In this document: piece after piece, positions 34,284-46,800 of the stretch | How positions within the stretch are numbered: the stretch's first letter is position 1 | Layout: the number at the start of each line of letters is the position of its first letter | Assembly: GCA_903813345.2 (NCBI GenBank) | Contig: CAIIXF020000010.1 | Coordinates: forward strand, 19,481,181 to 19,545,180 | From: Owenia fusiformis | Taxonomy: Eukaryota > Annelida > Polychaeta > Sabellida > Oweniidae | Length of the DNA: 64,000 nucleotides | Direction: 5' to 3' | Position numbers and translations under genes: made by a program | Notes under the pieces: generated by a model | The model's database searches: none | Told to the model about the DNA's origin: nothing | The model's input: the letters and a program-made list of their open reading frames with translations, nothing else

Positions 34284-37200
34284 CTGCGAAAACCTTATTA
34301 TGAACAATAAATAGTTGACTTGCGTGTCAGGAATACGTAACTTAGTCATTTGGCATTTTTGGATACTTTTTCAAATGTCACGCACTTAGATTAGCGTTTG
34401 ATATATATGATTATGACTTTTGAAAGTTCAGATTTAAAGTTTTAACTTTTGTCACATCATTTAGACACTACGGGATATCACTAACATATAGTGTCCATTT
34501 TATTTTCTCTTTTTATGGCGTATAGACCAAGTTTGAATTGTGCTAATCGTTCCTTTTTCAATTGTCCTCAAGTGATTGTTATGGCAGTTTCAAGTATCCT
34601 CATATCCCCCTGATCCTTGATGGCTTCAACATTTGAATTTTTGATCGATATAGCCTAATCCCAGATTAAGGGATTAACGGATTATGATCGAGATTTAAGT
34701 GCGTTTCTAAACGATTATCCTATAAATAATGATGATTGTTGTGTTGAGTATCCATGGCGATGATATTAATATTCTTCAAGTATGAGAGATTCCAAGAATG
34801 TTTAGAAAGACAGCCTCGGTCGGTGGTTGTTGAGTTTGAAGTTTACGGCAAGAGTAGCCGGCCTTCAAATCGATGGTAGTCATGAAACGTATTTGATAAA
34901 CACTGGGAACAGTTGAAACGCTATTTAATTTCGTCCTTTATACTTCTGTTTGCCCGATGAATATATCGAAATTCACCTTGGCCCCTTTCTTTGAATGACT
35001 GACGTACTTTATTTGAGCAAGCTAAACAGACTCCTATGGCCAATTGTTGACTCGCGATGCCACACATTGTATACTATGGGAATTGCATGAAGTTCCATTA
35101 AAAAGCATTCTTGACAAAAAGGTGTTCTCTTCACAAAGTAAAAATTTTATCTTGCTAACACTTTCACAAAAAGTTAAAAATATATTTCGGGTAAATGTCA
35201 TTTTAATACTTTAACCAGAATATTATGATCTTTATTCTGTATTTTATTAATTCTTGAAAGTTATTGCATATTTTATCAATTATAGGTAAATATAATCATC
35301 ACAATTACATTAAATTTCTTTCTTGCGAATCTACCTAATAAAATACATCAAGTTTCAACTACATTATTCAGTCAGGTCCTACTATAACATGTATAATGTA
35401 TACTTGGAGAACTACTACAGACTAAATATCACGACCATCAAACAAATAGGGTACATGATAAGATATACACGACAGTGATAAATGATAACAAAAAATACTA
35501 GTACAGATAAATATCTCTAGAATATATTATAAGCTCCATTGTATTGATGCAATCATTTATGATGATGTGGCTTTTACACGTATGGTTTTCATTAAACGCG
35601 TGGATATTAGGAATAGTTGAACGATTGTTCAAAAATGCACTAGCAATCCAATTCAATACAGTTCTATGCTATTCTACAATACACCCGATTAGGTTATTCA
35701 ACATGTTATTTATAAATTATATTTCTAGCTTTACTCAACTCATATAAATTGTAATTCCATTTTTAATGTTTTTTCACTTAATGGTATGAATTGCCAACCC
35801 TGTGAATCTAATACTCGATGTAGATAATTGTAGTAAACAAATAATTAACGGGTGTAACATTTCTTCGTGTTATTCATCCTCAGTCACATTTGCCCTACGG
35901 CAGTCGTACGTTAGCCATAGCCACACAAAATCAATATAGAAAATCGAAATCGTACTGCTTATTCCTAGATTTCATGCTGCATATTTCTCTCGAATTTGGG
36001 AAGCTACGGCCGCCGTACGTCAGCCATAGATCAAATGTGACTCAAGTTAAAGAATTTGCACTTGGACATGTACTCCCATGGATTATTCATTCCACATTCA
36101 ATATTTTAGTCTGACACTAAATCGCACCATCAAGCAGCACGAGTCTTTTCACAAATGACCCAAATTTTGATCTGGTGATTTCAAATGTTTCGTTTGACGA
36201 TTGTGACTTATGATTGTCAGGAAGATTCCTGGGTACAATTTTGCCTGAAGTTAAAAAAACAAAAACACCCAAAAGCCCCAATAATGCCCAAAAAATTTTT
36301 GGAACCCAAATATTTTTCTTAAGGCCCATAATTACTGGCTGTCCAAACAGACTATGTTCTTAATCCACCCTCTTTTATATGAAGATAACTGTATAGTCCT
36401 CGGTGCCATCTATTGGACGTGTGATCAAAAGAACAATGACTTATTCCAGTATCCCATGGAGTGGGACTAGAATCATTCTAGACTAATGCCTTAATACTGG
36501 TAGTAGTACTGTAGTTTGGAACTAAGCTAACATTTAATAAAAATGCATTCAAGACCCATACTTTTGAACATGGGCAATACAGTAGTTCTCAACATGTGAT
36601 AGCATAAGATACTAGTACTATAAATAAATTTTAAAAAATAATTGTAAAAAATGAATTATATTTTGTAATTCATAAATGAAGGATATATTTATTAGTACCA
36701 ATATTCTTTCACATTAAAACATTTGCTGGCTAATTTACTAACTGGTCCATGTTTTTTGGAACAAACTGGGATTTAGAGCATTCATTTAGTAATTTTGTGA
36801 TAGCTCATATTGTCCACTGTGGAATTGTCCAATAACAACTGCTGTCATAATTTGAAAGTTCCAAAACCAGTTTTTATCATGTCTTTAATTGTGTCCATGT
36901 TACATCAAATCCTAGTAGTCTGGCCCTCAAACACAGTTACCATGGTTGGTTACCCATGGGATGTCCCAGGCTTTACTTCATCTTGGAACTGGAAGTAGAA
37001 AGAAAGTGACTAATCAATAGTTCTGGAAAATAATTCATTAAACTCCATCATAGAAATGTACTCAGTCTTGTCAATTGTATCTATTCTCTTAATAATAATA
37101 CTTCATTCAACGTGCGGGCATAACTCAGGTAGTAAAATGATAATTTTTAGGTGATATGTATCCAATCAAAACCATTCAGCCATTTGCAAATCTCTTATTC

Positions 37201-40083
37201 TTGCATAATTGAGCATTTGGGGGTAATAACATGTGTCCAGATATGTTACATATTTTGAAATAGAAAACTGAATCCAATCTGTAAACAAGTATTTGAGTTA
37301 TTGCTCAGACAAACATACTTGTAAATGAATGAATATCCCTGAACAAAGATGGGCCTTCTCTTTAGCATTTAAAAGTGCTTAAAATTATCTTAAAATTGAT
37401 CAGGTTGAATATAAAATGTATATGCAAACTTCAAAGCTTTTCAAAGTCAATTCTCTCATTCCTGTTATTTCGGACATGCAGATATAGATATGAAAGCTAT
37501 AAGGTTTACCTGGCTGTTGTAAATGTGACCATCTCAAACACATCATCTCTGCACACTATATAGAACTCCAAATTCTAGATTGTTATCATCTTGACAACCT
37601 CCCATATGTTATCTGTAATGAGGGAATCAATTCCTGGTCAATCAAATCAAAGCACAACAAAAAAGATGTCATTGAAAAATGATTGGTCTTTATCATGTAA
37701 GAGTTATCATCCTAACTTTTCTAATCATAGAACAGTTATTTAATCCATTCATGTGTATCAACTATCCACTATGTTAACTATTAATGTAACTTTACTGGTG
37801 TAATCCTTACCTCATCTTCAATAAAAGATAATCTTAGAGCTGGATATAGCTGACATGTCCATAAATGGGCAGAATCCATAAATGGGCAGAATCCATGATA
37901 TGGATGGAGGATTATCCACTGGATACCTGGTCCAAGGAATCATTTTCATGTACCTAGAATACACACAGAGTATTATCAAAGATGCATGAAAAGTTAGAAA
38001 CTTATTTTTACGATCACTTATTTTTAACTTCTATTTTACTGACTTATTTAGTCCAAATGTTCTTTATAATGAATCATTAAATGTTAATCATAGTTATACT
38101 CTTTTAGTTTCTGTTTTACTTTAAGTAGTCTTAAAATAACCTCAAAGATTTTTGACTCCGAATTCATTGAGGAGACCACGATCAGAATGCAAAGATCAAT
38201 CAAGGTTGAACAGAAACGAGTAGAAACATTCCCTAAAGTTGAATGTATAAATTACACAATATACTCACAGATTTAGTGTCATAGACAGAACAAAGATACT
38301 TATTTACCTTAGCCCAACAAGGGAACAACAACTTCTACCACCTTTGGATGAAACACATGGTACCAACTTACAGTACACCACACCTCCTTTGTAAGTTTCA
38401 CATAGGCATAGCCAGCCTTTTTCTCTTCTTATTCCAATCCAAGCCATATGACTCAATGTCAGACTAAGGAAAGGCTGATGAATTACGTAAATTAGACTGT
38501 TCCAAACATCATAAATACAATACATGTAGATTGATCACCTCATATGAGACTCCTACAACTTGATCTCGAATGTCACCAGTCTGAATAAATCACAGATTTT
38601 CTCATCCATTTACATCAATGTGGAACTACTTGCCCTCGTGGAAATTCAGTAGACAAATAACAACACTTCACTTTAAATCTATGTTGAAAATTCATGGTCA
38701 TTTAAAGTAAACCCACGCTCTAGATGCCTTGATGAACATGACATCATGAACATGACATTATGTACATGACATCAACCTTCTGGTGAAATGTCCGTAGAAT
38801 TTGACACTACTCAATAAGACAAGAAAAGAGAGCTCTTGGTCTTTAATTCCAAAATGAGGGGGGTCGAATAATTCATGAAATTCATTCACATCAACCCTAT
38901 AGAAATCAGAACTCTCAAACGGAATCGTATTTTCCTGAAAACTTTCACATTCTATGCTGCCCATCAATGCATCTAAGACCCCATGATGTACAGTTCATAT
39001 GAAATCAAACAATATACCATTATATACAACAATATTTCATTGTATACACCACTCTTATAGTCATTTTTCTCTAATTAGTAAGTTCACAAACACTGAAGTG
39101 AAAAATTCTAAAATAGAAAAACAAGTAAAGCAGAGAAACCCAAATCCTTTGTTATTCTTACATTGCAACTTACCAGGGGTTTTCTTAGAAATACACCAAA
39201 GAAATATGTACAAATGCAAACATAGCTCAAGCATTTTAAACATCAAAATGTTACCATAAAAATAAACCTTCCCTTCATCTTGAATATAGAACCTGCAGTT
39301 AAGCCTTATTAGTAGCCTATTGCTTACAAAATATTATTTTCAATTTAAAAGAAAAACACACGTGACAGTCAAATAATTGCCCTTGAGTAGGTTATCTTAC
39401 AGAGTCAAAAACATTTGTACCTGGAGTTGTGCCAGAATCAGAATTTAATGAAGATGAAATAGGTGACTAGATGTATATATAAATTCTATATAACTCCCTA
39501 AGTTCAACCAATGAGCATGCAGGAGTATTTCGAATGCAGCAATAACTGACAAATACCATAGAAACACTTCTATGCGATAACAACGCATGTTTGTATTAAC
39601 AATGAAAAGGTCTACTTATGTGAGAATTCCACATAAATGTATTTAAACAATAACTCCACAGCATTTTGTACTTAATAAAATGATAATTCTACTTTTGTGT
39701 TAAAACAACTCAATTTGTAATGAAATGATAATGCCATTTTGTTAACGGATTGAGAAATCCACAAATTATTTTTATTAGAATGATAATACATGTCATAGTG
39801 TACCGCTTTGTTCTGAACTCTTCATAGTGCTTCACACTAAAAGACAACATAAAGATGAAATATTTGAAGTGGTAATGCACCAACTCTGAACTACTAGACT
39901 CTTAGAGGCAAAGAGCGATGATCTTGGGACATTTCATTTCACCATTAGCACAACTGTTACAAGCTCAGAAAGCTGTTCTGCACCAATCGAAAAATCATCA
40001 TCTATTAACCAATTCACTCACTTTATCTAACAGTCTAAATAACACAAAAAAACTTGAGACAAAAATTTCACACACTACATAGA
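34284..40083. other. Gene-free AT-rich region
   Basis: Apart from the MITE at 35882-36042 and small local duplications (for example CCATAAATGGGCAGAAT twice near 37857-37890), no exon with good borders was found. Upstream exons of the 32.3-kb gene could be hidden here. Confidence 0.4.
35882..36042. mobile_element. MITE with AGTCACATTTG ends
   Basis: A 161-bp element whose ends AGTCACATTTG and CAAATGTGACT are inverted. Adjacent blocks CTACGGCAGTCGTACGTTAG and CTACGGCCGCCGTACGTCAG occur in the same strand and are near-palindromic. Non-coding. Related by its terminal core to the element at 6623-6755. Confidence 0.6.
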
Positions 40084-40089
40084 TTTATT
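40084..40089 (-). promoter_or_regulatory. Likely poly(A) signal of hnRNP M
   Basis: TTTATT on the plus strand (AATAAA on the minus strand) lies about 720 bp after the hnRNP M stop codon. No stronger candidate was seen closer in. Confidence 0.35.
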
Positions 40090-40808
40090 AAAAAAAATAT
40101 ACCCACTTTAATATCATACTAAAAGGGGTAATCATATACTGTTGTTATACATACAGAATTTCTGAGATTAAAACAAAGATGAACACAATGTACATCGACT
40201 TTCTGGAACAAAGAATAGACATTGAAATCACAGAACATGAAAGTAAACACATACAGAAATATTCACAATCGTATACAAGAGTTCTAATGAAACTAATTCT
40301 GTGACACCAAAATGGAACTTTGTGACGATTTTTTCCAAATTTTTTTTCCAGATCAGTTGCAGCAACTGACTTTGAAATAATGACATATATACAGCCTAGA
40401 ATCACATGATTTAATCTCAAATGTTATATAGTACAATTTGATTCAGATATCCATGAAATGCACTCCTCCTATAAATGTCTCTAGATAGTATCTCATATGT
40501 ACATGATTCATGCATCACTAGGGGGAGTCCGCTATTTACAAGAACTGACATTAACATATGTCCGAATAATGAGCCGGAGAGAAGCAGCCCAAACACCGTA
40601 AAATGCCTAAAAATACATATTTTGAATAATCGTCAGAAAATAATTAAAATACTGTCGTGACCAGTCTCTCTAAAGACAACACAAATATTCGCCATAGAAT
40701 GTTCCTCCATTGCCGGTGAACACAATTCACAAGTATATATTGTGAAGACAATTCACTGTGTAAAACCAAAGTTCAAGATGCGAGACCAGAACGACTGTGG
40801 ACCATGGG

Positions 40809-43800
40809 TTAGTTCATACCCTTATCAATGCGCACTTCTATCGTTCTGCCATCCATTTCCATGCCATTCATCAGAGCTAGATAGAGTTAAGGACGTTTTG
40901 TTTTGAAATGCAAATTTAAGCCTGCAAATATTATAATTATATTGGGGTAGGAAAAGTCTGTTACATTTAGTATAAGCATACTCAAGTTATTTTTTTAAGC
41001 GACTGATCATTTGAAAAAAATTAAGCAGACAGTGACATCAATAAATGTGAAGAAAGTGGATGGTACATATATATTGCTATGCTAATATTTTGATTATTTC
41101 AATATACATATGTACATGTTTGGGACTATTCTTTAATTTAAGGATACTGATCGCCCTCTGGGCATCTTCTGGGTTGCCAAACCTGACTGTTCCACACCCT
41201 CGGCTACGTCCCTTGTCATCCTTCTTGATCTCAGCAAACTTGACATCTCCTGCTTGACGGAAAATTTCCTTCAGCTTATTCCACTCCCAAGCATATGGCA
41301 TCTGAGAAAAAATATGGGACATTCTTTTATTTTATCAAAGAATGGTATAATTTTAAGTGGTCTCATAGAATGCGCTTAATTGAAGTTTTGAAAGGAATAT
41401 GTTCCTCTTTTATGAGCTACTCAGTTATTTGCGTAATCCTACCCCAAGGACTGATCATATATCCACCACATGCAGACAATATGATACATCCCCAGAGGAC
41501 AACAGCCCACATGAATAGCTGTATTTTGTACCCCTGCACTTTCATCATCACTGTAGCTAAATTATTGATACAATATACAAAACAATGCTGTCAAATATTC
41601 TAGCAAACATATCAAATATGTATGTTTCATGATAACAACATGGGAAAATTGAAAAATTGTGATTTTTAACATTATTTTAAAGTTGTTACATAATAATAGA
41701 GTTAAACTGAACTCACGTTTCTTATGAATATTATGCAGCCCTCCTGTCCTCTGTTGTTCATTGAGATCCCACCACCACCTGAGCTACGTCCCATACCCCC
41801 TGTGCTTCTTCCTCCCATACTTCCCATTCCTGAGTTCATCTGCCCATAGTTTCCCATACCCATGCCCATGTTATCCATACTGTCCATGTCCATCATTCCC
41901 ATGTTGTTCATACCTCCTGAGTTGCCAAAATTGCCACCTCCCATTCCCATACCATCTCCCATGTTATTCATTCCCATGCCAGAGTTTCCCATCCCTGAGT
42001 TCATTGAACCCATGTTGTTACCCATGCCAAAACCAGACATACCTGAATTCATACTATTTCCCATGCCTGACCCAAAGTTTCCCATTGAACCCATTGAGCC
42101 CATTCCACTGTTTCCCATATTTGACCCAAAATTACCCATACCGGAACCCATATTCATTCCACCACCCATTCCACTGTTTCCCATATTTCTCATTCCTCCA
42201 CCTAAAATAAAAAATAAACAATATGAGGGTTGGCTTTGAGGGAGATCATTTATTTATATTTTAAATAGCATAAGATTAAGTTGGTCCAGTGCAATTATGA
42301 ACGAGCCCAATGTTAAAGGAATAAGATAGATTCATGTGTAAAATGTTTGATGTTACTAATTTACATGTTATTAATTAGGAACTGCACACTGATTAGAAAA
42401 AGTAAACAAGTAAAAGATGTGACAACAATCCTACTGTTCGATCAATATATCCAGTTTAAATACATGAATGAATCCAGGCCATCAATATCATAAGCAAAAA
42501 TTGAGAGAAAATATGCATGAGAAGCCAGAACAATTCCAAAATCGACCCTTGTGAACATTATTTCCTCTTAAAACATTACATAATGTACAAACCCTTGTGA
42601 ACATTATTTCCTCTTAAAACATTACATAATGTACAAACTGAGTATTGCATAACAAGCAGTTCAGACTGAGTTAACGTTCTAGTTGTGATTCTTGCCTTTT
42701 CAATTTGGTGAGGGGCACAACTTTCATTTTGCCTTTTCTTAAATTTCACATGCAGAATGCTTGTGATCAAACTATAAATGTACCCGTATGGAACAAACAA
42801 AATCCCTGCCTCGGAATTTTTTTCAAATAGTACCGTGGGTACTGGGCTCACATATTACATAACAATCCACATGATATTTTCAAGACTCCTCCTATAAAAA
42901 CTAATAATCATTAGAGAGAACAAAACCCACGGAAAAGGAGTGTTATGGATATGACTGGATCACCATCATAAACTACAGAAGTTAGATACGTCTTTAAAAG
43001 AGCACTTCATAACAACCAGTATGATTCAATAACATAAGGGATAAATCAAGATAGGATGTATTTCCATCACAAAACAGATTTCTTGTATCAAAGTCAATGG
43101 TGGAACATGCAGACCAATTTATTTTCTAACCTATCATTATGTTATTTTCAACTAATTTGTTTGTCGTTTGTGCATTCTCTTTCAACTTACTTGAGTCTTG
43201 CCTGCTAGAAGACTTCACGTCTGAAATTAGGGGCATATTCATTCATACAAAATATTCTCAGTGATGAAAATCTCAACATTCATCAATTTGGAGGGCTGTC
43301 ATAGTAAATTTCAAAACATATCATATACAGGGATATCATTTTCAAAGGGGGAGGGGGGTAAGGTTTCATAAGGTTAATGAATTGATCAAAACTGCCTAAA
43401 GAGGGAATATAGGATTTTTCTGATAATTTGAAACTATAATTTTTATATTTATCATATAATAAACATACAGCTTCACTCTCAAAGCTTCATTTTTGTAAGG
43501 GATTACAAGTTAAAGCATGAAGGGATGGGAAAAATAATATGTCCTCCCAGGAATAATTTCCAAAAATATGCATTTTCTGAGGTGCTGAATCTGAGAAAAT
43601 TGGCACACAGGCACAGGCAATATTACATACAAACCTGTCATATTTCATTTGCATTTATACATGGAATACATCTTTAATATTAATAAAAAACATTTTTTAA
43701 TGACTTTTTTTAAGTTCTATATTTTGTTAATCGAAACAAAACTTTATAAAACATAGGTATATGGTTGAGATAACTGAGTTACATGTCCCTGTCATTACCA

Positions 43801-46800
43801 GAAAATGTCTAATACTTTTGAACCAAGACTCAAGTTTTATGAAGTGCTCTTAATAAGACAAGACACTTAAATGAACTTCCAGCGAAATATGAGGGAGCCA
43901 TTCCTTAATCTGAACATTTTAATTTGACAGTTATTCAAACACTCCTTGGAAGAACTTAGAAGGCAGTCACACAATCTCAAATTGCGGGAACTAAAATAAC
44001 ACACACGATGAGACGGCTTCAAATTACTGCATTAATTAAGAACCATAATTTTATTTCAAGACAACATACACATTCAGAAACTTGAGACTGAAGAATTTAT
44101 CTAGAATAAGAGTACCACAATAGGTTTCCTTAGCTCTGAATTCTCTGGATATATTTCACCTATTTCCTGCACAAACCTAATTTCTAACCAAATAAAATAT
44201 CTATATAAAGATTTACATATATGGAAATGAACACAATATACTTTCTATCAGATTGATTACTATCAACACAGATCACAAAATACAATAAATTTTTTATAAA
44301 ATTGATTACTATCACGGCAAAACAATTCTGAAGTATAGACAACGTACAGTACATGCACAGTGTATATTCACTGTAAATATGCATACATGTGCAGTATATA
44401 TTCAGTCGATATACATACATGTGTGGTATATATTCACAGTCAATGACCATGTACACAGTAAATGGACAAACACCACATTGTTGAACCTTCAATTGTGCTT
44501 CGGATCCCAAAAATTAACATAAAATAAAATGAACTGGAAAATACAACCAGAAAGGACCAACCACCTATCAATATACAACCACCTATCAATGATTTTTTGT
44601 TACATGAAATAATTGTCAGTAATGATTAACTCACCTCCGCCGGACATACCTCCAAAGTTGGCAGGTTGGCCTCCAACACCGAAACCCTGACCAATCCCAC
44701 CAAGACCACCTAAAAATAAAAGAACAATATTTTAACAAAAACTCCGATTCAAGGAACTTTGTGATTTTTAGATATTTCATTAAAGGGACATTAATGATGC
44801 TGGTTGAAGAACATTTCTTAATATGGAGAATATGCATACAGATAGAGTCAGAGATTTATGCTGTTGATTAAAAACTATCAGGAGATCTATAAAAGCAATC
44901 CACTGTGATGCAATAGACAATAAATATTATTTCTTACTTGGTAATTTAGGGCCACTGTTATATCCGCCCCCTTTGGCGCCACTACTTCCACTGTTACTCA
45001 TGCTGTCAATGCGCACTCTCATTGACCTCTGATACAATTCCTGACCATTGAACATGGCTGGTAAGTCAAGGAAAAACATAACATGGAATTCAATATCCTA
45101 CTTTGGAATAAGATTTTGAAAGACCACTCTAGTTTTTGAGCAAATGAGCTAGGTGATACTACAGTTCACCATGAACATACACCAATTGAAAATAAAAATA
45201 TTGAAATATTTCTGTTTCTTTTTGAGATGATTCCCCATTCTATAAGTGTTCCAAATGGTCTGAAACAAAGCAAAATGTCCCAAAGTGAATTCCTACAAAA
45301 CCTTGACATATTTAACATGTTTTCATGTGAAACTATGTAGATTTCCATTTTCATTGGAAAAAAGATTCAAATACAATTTTTAAAAACTCCAATGCAGAAA
45401 TGAAAAGATTGTTGCTAATTAATATCTTTGAAACTTGTATTGGATTTTACAATATAATATAACCACTTTTTACAATTCCCTATAAGCAAGGATACATATA
45501 GCCTGTACTGCCTCCATTGGGAACTCAAATGTGACAATACCCATCCCTCTGCTCTTCCCCTCCTTGTCTTCCATGATTTCAGCACGCTGAACATTACCAG
45601 CCATCTTGAAACAATCTTTCAGCTTTTGCCAAGTCACTTTGTAGTCAAGCTAGAACAGATATATTAAACTCATTTTTAAAGGTTAAAGGATCCATGTAAA
45701 TTTTCATAAACTTTGGCTAAGATTGGTGTCATTTTCTGTGCAGTTGAGAAATCAACCAGAATGAGATATGAATTTGAGAAGCTACGTCGTCCAGGAGACC
45801 CCCAGCTAAATCAAAATATATGACTTGGTAGATGTGACTTTAAATTTCACATTTTGAATACCACCTGTGTTTTCAATACTTACATTTGATACAAAGACTT
45901 TGTTTGTGATGTTGTTGGGGTCCAATCCAAGTTGGTTTATCATTCTTTGCATGGACATTCCTCCACCACCACCACCACCACCACCTCCCATTCCAAATCC
46001 ACCTCCCATTCCTCCGCTCATTCCACCACCTCCCATTCCTCCGCCTCCCATACCACCGCCACCTTGCCGTCTGTTCATCCTTTCTCGTTTGTCTCTTTCC
46101 CTCTCCTGAAAGTAAACAATTTACAAAAATAACGAACTGAGGTCATTACTCACCTAGAAGTGGTTCCAATAAAACCTGAACTGCAGGTGAACATTTATTC
46201 CATAAATTCGTTCAATAAACGATATACAAACTTGCAAAATTTCACTTCCTACAAAATGGATTTAACTTGATGATTATTACAAATAAGGTTTATGTCCAAG
46301 TCTATAGATAAGTTACATATCATTATGAATCAAAAATAGTTCAGAATAATTTAAGACAAGAGTTACAGCTTATGGCCTTTTAGTCCAGCGGAATAATGGC
46401 ATATTGAAACTTTTGGTTGCCTTCTAGGATGTATGCTATATCTTTGTATTTTCTTTATCTATAAGTTAATTACTTTCAAAATCAGAACTGTGCCGGACTG
46501 GCACTGGTGGGCAAAATTTTTTACAGCATTGTATAGGTGGCGCCCCTTGTAAAATGCCCATTTCACAAAATTTTTTTTTAAAGGGCTGTTGGTAGAGTTG
46601 AAAACTTTAACCAATTCAGATAAACTGTATTTAGTCTAAACAACATGTCAACTTTGTTTCATTACATAGAATCAAAAATTTAATGAGATATGCTTGATTT
46701 GTTACCCTAGCGCCACCTATTTTAAGGGGTCACTATGTTTAATAAGCATATTTTGCAAACTAAACAAATATGTGATCTGAAATTATTCATGACTTTGAAT

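Noticed and set aside
38145-38271. Plus-strand open run (KIFDSEFIEETTIRMQRSIK...)
   Set aside because: No acceptor or donor at a fitting position and no neighbour exon; probably chance.
41761-42239. Plus-strand Pro/Ser/Tyr-rich ORFs
   Set aside because: Antisense of the Met/Gly-rich hnRNP M exon 9.
45867-46132. Plus-strand poly-Pro and Thr/Ser/His-rich ORFs
   Set aside because: Antisense of the Gly-rich hnRNP M exon 4.
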